A DNA stretch of 64,000 nucleotides from Saprospirales bacterium (lineage in GTDB: Bacteria; Bacteroidota; Bacteroidia; Chitinophagales; Saprospiraceae): positions 372,001-436,000 of the forward strand of contig JADJTT010000006.1 in NCBI GenBank assembly GCA_016711045.1, given 5' to 3'. Position numbers and translations under genes: made by a program. A model generated the notes under the pieces. The model was not told the DNA's origin. It searched no databases and saw only the letters and a program-made list of their open reading frames with translations. Positions 17,772 to 27,942 of the stretch are shown in pieces (within the stretch, counting starts at the first letter, position 1; the number at the start of each line of letters is the position of its first letter).

Positions 17772-17849
17772 AGGGATTAATGGGGATTGGAAGGGATTGA
17801 ATGGGATTTACGAGGCAGACAATCCCATTCAATCCCTCCAAATCCCTTA
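17772..17849. repeat. GGGATT iterated hairpin (locus 2)
   Basis: Four GGGATT words (17772–17809) are followed by three inverted AATCCC words (17821–17849). AGGGATTGAATGGGATT on the left is exactly matched by its reverse complement on the right (17 bp). It follows the stop of the two-component gene by about 50 bases, so it may also terminate it. The rest of the 318-base gap to the next start codon shows no gene and no exact TAnnTTTG box. Confidence 0.8.
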
Positions 17850-18039
17850 TACATTTTGATAGTAACCATTCTGCGTAACATCAGCCTGTAAAATTTGCCA
17901 TATCAAATAATGCGCATAATGATTTGATTTTCATGTTCTTAAGCGCATTGTTACATAGCTCCACCTCTTTGTTACAATAGTGGGAACGGTTTTCTCCAAA
18001 CAACTGCACATTTGGAAAACCGAACCAAATCCCACTACC

Positions 18040-18456
18040 ATGATTGCATCCGTCTTACTATTTCTGGCAGTACTTGGAGGGCCTGTTGACCGAACGACAG
18101 ACATCTCGGTAACCATCCCCAATATTAAGGAGGTGAAAGGGGAGATCGTGATTGCGATCTACGACCAAACCGAAAAATTTCCGAAGGTCGGGGAAACTTA
18201 CCGGACGGTCCGGTTTAAGGTGCGCTCCGCAACCGAAACCTACACGATCAAAAATGTCAAGCAGGGTGAATGTGCCCTGGCTATTTACCACGACGAAAAC
18301 TCAGATGGGATTTGCAACAGCAATTTCTTTGGGATACCTAAAGAGGGATATGGGTTTTCTAATAATATTAAACCCGTTTTTCGTGCGCCGCCCTATGAAG
18401 CATGCATGATCCGCATTCCGGAAAACTCGAGCATCTCGGTCAAGTTGATCTATTAA
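18040..18456 (+). CDS. DUF2141 exported protein
   Basis: The 138-residue product from ATG 18040 (MIASVLLFLAVLGG) has a short signal-like hydrophobic start and one beta-rich DUF2141 domain: GEIVIAIYDQTEKFP, YTIKNVKQGECALAIYHDEN, then the conserved NSDGICNSNFFGIPKEGYGF. DUF2141 proteins are small exported beta-sandwiches, often near carotenoid, terpenoid or lipid genes in Bacteroidota, without known function. The frame is open back to 17980 but that part is polar and precedes the hydrophobic start. The P450 gene follows after 32 bases on the same strand, so it is likely the first gene of that operon. Confidence 0.85.
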   Translation: MIASVLLFLAVLGGPVDRTTDISVTIPNIKEVKGEIVIAIYDQTEKFPKVGETYRTVRFKVRSATETYTIKNVKQGECALAIYHDENSDGICNSNFFGIPKEGYGFSNNIKPVFRAPPYEACMIRIPENSSISVKLIY

Positions 18457-18488
18457 CCAATGTCACCCAACTCAAAATTTCCATTCCA

Positions 18489-19925
18489 ATGACCGCTACC
18501 CCCATTCATGCCAACGCTGCCGAAACGAGCCTATTACCACCTCCGCCCTTTGTGAAAGGGCTGCCCCTGATCGGAAATTTACTCGATTTCTACCGTGACC
18601 GGATCGGATTTTTGCGTAAAGCCCAAAAGGAACATGGAAATACATTTGCGATCCAACTCGGTCCCCGGAAGATAGCAGTACTGCTCGAACCGGACGATCT
18701 GGAGGCGGTTTTCATGAAAAACGACCTGACCTTGTCGGTCGGGCAGGCCTATAAGTTCGTCGGCACGATGTTCAGTCCCGACTACCTGTATATGGCTGAT
18801 TTTGAGGAATACCAGGAGCAACGGAAGGTCTTATTGCATGCCTTCAAAAGCGAAAAACTGGGCAACTACCTCCAGGCCATGCAGCGGGAATTAAAGGATT
18901 GGATGCAGGATCTCGGAGAGGAAGGCGAATTTGACGTGGTGCCGGAAATGAGCAAATTGGCCCTGCACATCGCCGCCCGTGCCTTCATCGGAGAGGATTT
19001 TCGGATGGCCCTGAATGACCAGTTTCTTCCCTTGTTCAAAGACCTGTCCGACGGCGCCGAGCTGGTCTTTCCGTTGAATTGGCCATTGCCACACCTGATT
19101 CGCTGCAAGGCGGCGCGTGTAAAGCTGGGCAAGATGGTCAAGGAAGTCTTTGATGCCCGGGAGGGAAAAGAAGACGCCCCCTACGATTTTTTGCAATATT
19201 TGTCGGAAGCCCGCTACCGAGACGACCAGCCTGTTCCGGAGGAGATCCGTATCAACATGGTACTGGGCATCACTTGGGGAGGCTACGAAACGACAACCGG
19301 TACCATGAGCTGGGCCTTGATCCACCTTCTGCAAAACCCTGATTTCCTTCGGAAAACGGTGAAGGAGATCGACCAGGTATTGACTTCCGGAGATCACAAA
19401 GAACTGGATACCTGGCGCTCCTTGCAGCATCTGTTGATGGCATTTTGGGAATCGGAGCGCCTGGAGCCTGTAAGCGATGTATTGATGCGGTATAATGTGC
19501 AGGCCTATGAAACAGGTGGCTATCGGATTCCGGAAGGTTGGTATACCATCGTTTCTCCTTCTATCACTCAGCGGCTACCCAGCCTCTACACCCATCCCAA
19601 CGCTTTCGACCCCAGCCGGTACCTGGACAATCGCAAGGAACACAAGCGCCACCGGTTCAGCCAGTTGGCTTTCGGCGGCGGACTACACAAGTGCCCGGGT
19701 ATGAATTTTGCCCATACGGAAATGCAAGTGGTTATAGGCAGCCTCTTGCGCGAATACGAGTTAGAATTGATCGATCCGGAACCCCAAAAACAGAAACTGG
19801 CCGGCATTCAGCGGCCAGGAGAATGCCGGGTGCGCTACCGGAAACGCACCCCTGAAAAATTGCTGGCAGACAAGACCCCCAACAAAGCTGCCAGTGCATG
19901 CCCTTTTCACTCACACGGAAGCTGA
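18489..19925 (+). CDS. Cytochrome P450 (CYP51-like class)
   Basis: This 478-residue soluble P450 has all diagnostic elements: proline-rich start and G-L-PLIGNL (PPPPFVKGLPLIGNL), the I-helix oxygen-activation motif WGGYETTTG, the E-x-x-R motif ESER, and the heme loop FGGGLHKCPGMNFA with Cys402 as iron ligand. The heme loop and the E-x-x-R context resemble CYP51 (sterol 14-demethylase) and its bacterial relatives more than the usual bacterial class I P450s; this is by memory of the motifs and not a tree. A redox partner gene is not in the window. It is followed 9 bases later by an SDR/epimerase, then an FAD oxidoreductase and a Rieske oxygenase. ATG 18489 avoids overlap with the DUF2141 gene. 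Confidence 0.88.
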   Translation: MTATPIHANAAETSLLPPPPFVKGLPLIGNLLDFYRDRIGFLRKAQKEHGNTFAIQLGPRKIAVLLEPDDLEAVFMKNDLTLSVGQAYKFVGTMFSPDYLYMADFEEYQEQRKVLLHAFKSEKLGNYLQAMQRELKDWMQDLGEEGEFDVVPEMSKLALHIAARAFIGEDFRMALNDQFLPLFKDLSDGAELVFPLNWPLPHLIRCKAARVKLGKMVKEVFDAREGKEDAPYDFLQYLSEARYRDDQPVPEEIRINMVLGITWGGYETTTGTMSWALIHLLQNPDFLRKTVKEIDQVLTSGDHKELDTWRSLQHLLMAFWESERLEPVSDVLMRYNVQAYETGGYRIPEGWYTIVSPSITQRLPSLYTHPNAFDPSRYLDNRKEHKRHRFSQLAFGGGLHKCPGMNFAHTEMQVVIGSLLREYELELIDPEPQKQKLAGIQRPGECRVRYRKRTPEKLLADKTPNKAASACPFHSHGS

Positions 19926-19934
19926 CCATTTATT

Positions 19935-20795
19935 ATGAAAACGCTTTTGACTGGCGCTTTTGGCAACATTGGCGCTACAACCCTAAGGTTTCTGTGTGAA
20001 AAAGGCCATCTGGTTCGTTGCCTGGACCTCCCCACCAGGCATAACCGGAGGAAATACCGCAATCTGTCCCGGCGCTATCCCCTGGAGGTGATCTGGGGAG
20101 ACATCTGTGATCCTTCCATCGTTGGGATGGCGCTACAAGGGATAGATGCGGTAATCCACCTGGCGGGGATGATTCCTCCGGCCAGCGAGCGGAATCCCGT
20201 GTTAGCACAACGGGTAAACGTGGAAGGAACGCGAAATTTGCTGCAGGAAGCAAAAAAACAGGAAGTGCTTCCGTCGATACTCTATGCTAGTTCCTATACT
20301 ACGTGCGGACCTTCCTCTCCCAATTCCACCCCGCAAACACCGACCGACCCTCAGTTGGCGACTAATCACTATACCCGGCACAAGATCCAGTGTGAAAAAA
20401 TGGTGCGGGAAAGTGGGCTCCGCTGGAATATCGTCCGGCTTTCCCTGGTGATGGACCCCGCAAAAATCGCCCAACTGGATACCGAGATGTTCGAGATCCC
20501 CCTCGACCAACGCATCGAATTGCTGCACCCCAACGACGCTGGTCGCGCCCTTGCTGCGATCGTGGATTCCGGCATGCAGGAACAGATCCTGATGTTGGGT
20601 GGTGGCGGCGATTGGCAGCTCACCTACCGGGAAATGCTTAACGCCTTCATGCCGCTCTTTGGGCTGCAACTACCCCCCGAAGCAGCCTTTCGTACCCCGG
20701 CGAAGGAGGAAGATTGGTATTACACCAACTGGATGGACACCACAGAGTCGCAGCGATTATTGCAATTTCAGACCATCTCTTTCACGTCCTTTTAG
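19935..20795 (+). CDS. NAD-dependent epimerase/dehydratase (extended SDR), probably cut by an amber codon
   Basis: This is an extended short-chain dehydrogenase. The Rossmann nucleotide motif is TGAFGNIG at residues 6–13, and DAVIHLAGMIPP gives the adenine-side strand. The active-site region reads ILYASSYTTCGPSSPN, with YTRHK providing Tyr-x-x-x-Lys. It ends at TAG 20793–20795 after 286 residues. The same frame stays open to TGA 20955 and reads sensibly (EECRRKNQWLGALARPFRP…), like the basic amphipathic tail usual in this family, so the TAG may be a nonsense mutation or a base error. Family roles include 3-beta-hydroxysteroid dehydrogenase and sugar epimerase; the neighbours favour a terpenoid or sterol substrate, by inference. 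Confidence 0.8.
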   Translation: MKTLLTGAFGNIGATTLRFLCEKGHLVRCLDLPTRHNRRKYRNLSRRYPLEVIWGDICDPSIVGMALQGIDAVIHLAGMIPPASERNPVLAQRVNVEGTRNLLQEAKKQEVLPSILYASSYTTCGPSSPNSTPQTPTDPQLATNHYTRHKIQCEKMVRESGLRWNIVRLSLVMDPAKIAQLDTEMFEIPLDQRIELLHPNDAGRALAAIVDSGMQEQILMLGGGGDWQLTYREMLNAFMPLFGLQLPPEAAFRTPAKEEDWYYTNWMDTTESQRLLQFQTISFTSF

Positions 20796-20895
20796 GAAGA
20801 ATGCCGGCGAAAGAACCAGTGGTTGGGGGCGTTGGCGCGGCCATTCCGGCCCGTCATTGAGTATTTTCTTTTGCGGACTAAAAAGATCCTCAAGC

Positions 20896-22164
20896 ATGAA
20901 AATCGGTATCATCGGCGCCGGAGTAGCCGGGTTGACCACAGCCTGGATGTTGAGTGAGGAGCACGACGTGACCCTCATCGAAAAGCAGCACCGACTGGGC
21001 GGCCACGCCAATACCGTGGAGGTCGAACATATGGGTGAGCGCGTGTCCATCGATGCGGGCGCGGAGTTTTTTTCGGAAAAAGCATTCCCTCATTTTCACC
21101 GTTTGTTGTCGATTCTGGACGTACCGACCAACTCCTATCCGATGAGCGCGACCCTCTATTCAACCGATCACCGGCACGTAACGATGATGCCTCCGGTGAA
21201 GAATGGTCGGATTGTATGGTCCATGTTGGGTCCCCGGCAGATTTCCAATCTGTTGCAATTTCAAAAAGTGTTGAAACGGGCCCGTCCCCTTATGGATGCC
21301 CGCGATACATCGACCACGATCGATGAATATCTCCGGTCCCTGGATCTTGGGAAGAATTTTTTGGAAAATTTCATGTATCCCTTTCTCCAGTCCGGCTGGT
21401 GTATTGAGTTGGAAGATTACAAACAATTCATCGCCTACGATGTGCTTCAATTTGCCTATAACCATCAGCCTGCCGGACTCAGATCGGTCAAATGGTCGGA
21501 AGTGGTGGGCGGCATGAGCGCCTATGTGCGGGAACTGGAAAAACAGCTGGCCGCTGTGCAGATCGAGAAGGGGAGCGGGGTGTCGGCTATCACCCTGGAG
21601 GGGGAAAACTATCAGGTGCAATTGGCTTCCGGCAAAAAACTGGCATTCGACCAGTTGGTCCTGGCCACCAATGCGAAGGACGCCCGGAACTTGTTGGGGT
21701 ATTTGCCCTGGGCTGAGCCCGTGCGGAATATCCTCGGGGGCGTTGATTATTTCAAAACCATCATTGCGGTGCATGCCGATCCGGGCCTGATGCCTGCCAA
21801 TCAAAAATACTGGTCGGTGGTGAATATGCGCTACGACGGAAAGCAAGCGCATACCACCATCTGGAAGTCCTGGAAGAGTGCTAACCCCTTGTTCAGGAGT
21901 TGGGTGACCTACGAACGCAGGTTGCCCAACCACCTGTTCTCCACGGTGGAGTACGACCACCCGAAGACGAACCGCCGATATTTTCAGGCCCAGGAAGCAC
22001 TGGCAAAAGAGCAGGGTAAGCGGGGCCTGTGGTTTGCCGGTATGCATACCCACGATGTCGAGACCCACGAGAGCGCCATCATTTCGGCGATAAAAATTGC
22101 CCGGGAACTCGCGCCCGCCTCCATTGCTTTAAAAAAAATAACCTTGGAAAAAGAGGTAGGGTGA
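20896..22164 (+). CDS. FAD-dependent oxidoreductase (amine oxidase/desaturase fold)
   Basis: This 422-residue flavoprotein begins with the dinucleotide-binding motif GIIGAGVAGLTTAWMLSE, followed by the GG-doublet region LGGHANTVEV and VSIDAGAEFF, and ends with the second FAD contact GLWFAGMHTHDVETHESA. This is the pattern of the amine oxidase/phytoene-desaturase-like superfamily, in particular the stand-alone NAD(P)/FAD proteins often encoded with lipid-modifying enzymes. It likely oxidises or desaturates a hydrophobic substrate. ATG 20896 is chosen; the open frame upstream (back to 20599) is only a shadow over the epimerase gene. It follows the epimerase and precedes the Rieske gene by 44 bases of repeated TTCACCC words. 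Confidence 0.82.
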   Translation: MKIGIIGAGVAGLTTAWMLSEEHDVTLIEKQHRLGGHANTVEVEHMGERVSIDAGAEFFSEKAFPHFHRLLSILDVPTNSYPMSATLYSTDHRHVTMMPPVKNGRIVWSMLGPRQISNLLQFQKVLKRARPLMDARDTSTTIDEYLRSLDLGKNFLENFMYPFLQSGWCIELEDYKQFIAYDVLQFAYNHQPAGLRSVKWSEVVGGMSAYVRELEKQLAAVQIEKGSGVSAITLEGENYQVQLASGKKLAFDQLVLATNAKDARNLLGYLPWAEPVRNILGGVDYFKTIIAVHADPGLMPANQKYWSVVNMRYDGKQAHTTIWKSWKSANPLFRSWVTYERRLPNHLFSTVEYDHPKTNRRYFQAQEALAKEQGKRGLWFAGMHTHDVETHESAIISAIKIARELAPASIALKKITLEKEVG

Positions 22165-22199
22165 AAATTTTTTCACCCCTTCACCCTTCACCCTTCACT
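22159..22199. repeat. TTCACCC iterated hairpin
   Basis: GGGTGAAAA (22159–22167) pairs with TTTTCACCC (22170–22178), followed by two more TTCACCC words and TTCACTC. It overlaps the stop of the FAD oxidoreductase and lies just before the Rieske start at 22209. Confidence 0.7.
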
Positions 22200-22208
22200 C
22201 AAAAAAAA

Positions 22209-23210
22209 ATGGTAACCGATTCCTTCATCCCCCAATCTGATCTCCCGCCCTTTCCAAATGCCTGGTACGTATTTGCCCTGTCTAGCGAACTGGCTTCCGG
22301 CAAATTGATCGCCCGACGGTTTGCGGGCCAGGAGGTCACCGTTTTTCGCACCGAATGCGGGAACGTAGCCGCAGTGGAGTCCTACTGTCCGCATCTGGGG
22401 GCTCATTTTGGGTATGGCGGCAAAGTGAAGGGAGAGGTGTTGCAATGCCCCTTCCACGGGTTTGAATTCAACGGTTCGGGTCAATGTACCGCCACGGGGT
22501 ATGGCACGGCCGTGCCCCCGAAAACCCGATTGAAAACCTGGCCGGTCCGGGAGCAAAACGGGTTTATTTTGGTCTATCACCACGCCCAGGGTATGGACCC
22601 CGACTGGGAAGTACCCTCCATTGATACCACAGAATGGACCCCGCTCATCTGCCGCACCTACGAGTTGAACGATCATCCCCAGGAGACTACGGAAAACAGC
22701 GTGGACTTTGGGCATTTTACGTATGTGCACGATTACCAGGCGCCCCGAACGATCCGGGATCTGGAGATCAAGGGGCCTTTTCTATTCACGGGTTATGAGG
22801 TAAAAAGGACATTTGATGTACTGGGGGTGAAATTAGGCGAATACACCCTTACGTTTGAACCCCATGTCTATGGACTTGGGTTTTCCATGGTCAACGTCCG
22901 GGTGCCTGTATTTGGCGTGGAGGGACGTTTCTGGGTACTTCCCACCCCTACGGACGAGCGCAAGCTGACCCTCCGTCTGGCCCTGCGCTTGAAAAAATGG
23001 CCGACCAGGTTAGGGGCGTTGGCAAGTAAGCTATTGGCCTATTACATCCTGAAAAACTACGCCAAAGACGCCAGTATGGATTTTCCCATTTGGGAAAACA
23101 AGCGGTATCTCCCGGTGCCCGCATTGGCAGAAGGCGATGGGCCTATCTGGAAATACCGGCGGTGGGCCCGGCAGTTTTATGGACAACCTGCCACGATAGT
23201 GACCGGGTAA
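22209..23210 (+). CDS. Rieske non-heme iron oxygenase
   Basis: This 333-residue oxygenase has an N-terminal Rieske [2Fe-2S] domain, C-x-H in CPHLGAHFG and C-x2-H in CPFHGFEF, then a catalytic domain with the mononuclear iron motif ENSVDFGHFTYVH (Asp, then His three and eight residues on). The arrangement resembles KshA (ketosteroid 9-alpha-hydroxylase) and the cholesterol 7-desaturase DAF-36/Neverland class more than aromatic-ring dioxygenases; no beta subunit is encoded. It would need a separate reductase, not seen here. ATG 22209 (MVTDSFIPQ) is chosen over the longer open frame, which overlaps the FAD gene. It ends inside an inverted repeat shared with the converging T9SS gene. Confidence 0.88.
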   Translation: MVTDSFIPQSDLPPFPNAWYVFALSSELASGKLIARRFAGQEVTVFRTECGNVAAVESYCPHLGAHFGYGGKVKGEVLQCPFHGFEFNGSGQCTATGYGTAVPPKTRLKTWPVREQNGFILVYHHAQGMDPDWEVPSIDTTEWTPLICRTYELNDHPQETTENSVDFGHFTYVHDYQAPRTIRDLEIKGPFLFTGYEVKRTFDVLGVKLGEYTLTFEPHVYGLGFSMVNVRVPVFGVEGRFWVLPTPTDERKLTLRLALRLKKWPTRLGALASKLLAYYILKNYAKDASMDFPIWENKRYLPVPALAEGDGPIWKYRRWARQFYGQPATIVTG

Positions 23211-23228
23211 CTTAGTCACCCGGTCACT
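23198..23228. repeat. AGTGACCGGGT inverted repeat (locus 1)
   Basis: AGTGACCGGGT (23198–23208) and ACCCGGTCACT (23218–23228) form a perfect 11-bp stem with a 9-base loop at the meeting point of two converging genes. It overlaps the Rieske stop codon. Relatives are at 30875–30903 and 30997–31032. Confidence 0.8.
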
Positions 23229-23233
23229 GGCGT

Positions 23234-26950
<3,717 letters not shown>

Positions 26951-27036
26951 ACCAGCATACAGTTTTGAGAAATGTGGAATTGAAAGGTAGACCCGGGAAG
27001 GTGGGGAAATGCTGCTTGTTAAGGCTGCTCCTTTTT

Positions 27037-27147
27037 AGTTTATCGGCTTCGCCTGCTTATCGGGCTTCGCCCTGTTTAGAAAGTTTAGATAAAAAAACTA
27101 AACCTTATAAACTGACGAAGTCACTAAACAGGCGAAGCCGCTAAACT
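27037..27147. repeat. CGGCTTCGCCTG / GTTTA iterated inverted repeat (locus 2)
   Basis: AGTTTATCGGCTTCGCCTG (27037–27055) is exactly repeated from 10214–10232 and is matched in inverse, with one mismatch, at 27129–27147. Between them are further GGGCTTCGCCCTG and GTTTAG/CTAAAC words. It lies between the 5' end of the T9SS gene and the 3' end of sdhB, so it may end the sdhCAB transcript. Confidence 0.8.
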
Positions 27148-27159
27148 TCATAAACCCTT

Positions 27160-27912
27160 TCACGCCGTTTTCTCCGACCCCAGCGACGCGCCCAAATACT
27201 CCCTATTCATCCGGGCGATATTCGTAATGGAGATCCCTTTGGGGCATTCTGCTTCGCAGGCGGTGACGTTGGAGCAGCGGCCGAAACCTTCAATATCCAT
27301 TTGTTTCACCATGTTGAGCACCCGTTGTTGGGCTTCCACTTTTCCCTGTGGCAGCATATTGAGGTGGGCTACCTTGGCGGAGGTGAACAGCATGGCCGAT
27401 GCATTGGGACAAGCAGCCACACAGGCGCCACATCCGATACAAGTGGCGGCGTCGAACGCAGCCGAGGCCACATCGGTTTCGACGGGAGTAGAGTTGGCAT
27501 CTTGCGCCTGACCGGTATTGACGGAGATGAAGCCGCCGGCCTGGATGATGCGATCGAACGAAGAGCGGTCGACCACCAGGTCTTTCATTACGGGAAAAGC
27601 CTTTGCCCGGTAAGGCTCGATAACGATGGTGTCGCCGTCCTTGTAGTGGCGCATGTGCACCTGGCAGGTCGTCGTACCGTTCATCGGGCCGTGCGGCTGT
27701 CCGTTGATGACGAGGCTACAGGCGCCGCAAATGCCTTCGCGGCAGTCGTGCTCGAAAGCCACGGGTTCCTTTTTTTGGTTTACCAGCTCCTCATTCAACA
27801 CATCCAGCATTTCCAGAAAAGACATGTGCTCGTTGGCTTCCACTGTGTAGGTCTCCAGCTTGCTTTTAGCCTGTGCATTTTTCTGGCGCTATATTTTGAG
27901 TTTGAGTTTCAT
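27160..27912 (-). CDS. sdhB: Succinate dehydrogenase/fumarate reductase iron-sulfur subunit, with in-frame TAG at codon 8
   Basis: The subunit carries electrons from the flavoprotein to the quinone site. The ferredoxin-type motif CREGICGACS plus a later Cys binds [2Fe-2S]; CIGCGACVAACP and CSNVTACEAECPKG bind the 4Fe-4S and 3Fe-4S clusters. From ATG 27912 the frame reads MKLKLKI, then TAG (27891–27889), then RQKNAQAKSKLETYTVEANEHMSFL… Homologues have K-I-W-R-Q-K-N here, so the TAG stands for TGG (one base, C to T on the plus strand at 27890). Without the first codons, translation could only start at GTG 27843, losing the first beta strand of the ferredoxin domain. The gene is third in sdhC-sdhA-sdhB, 30 bases after sdhA. 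Confidence 0.9.
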
Positions 27913-27942
27913 CTTATCGATTGTTTAAAATGAGCGAATGGG

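Noticed and set aside
20599..20895. Long open frame upstream of the FAD oxidoreductase, which would give a 521-residue protein
   Set aside because: It overlaps the SDR gene in another frame, has no domain-like content, and the Rossmann motif begins directly at ATG 20896.
27889..27891. Reassignment of TAG to an amino acid (suggested by in-frame TAG in sdhB and the SDR gene)
   Set aside because: TAG ends several clearly complete genes here (rnr, the first MORN–caspase, the HTH gene, the OppC permease), so a general recoding does not hold.
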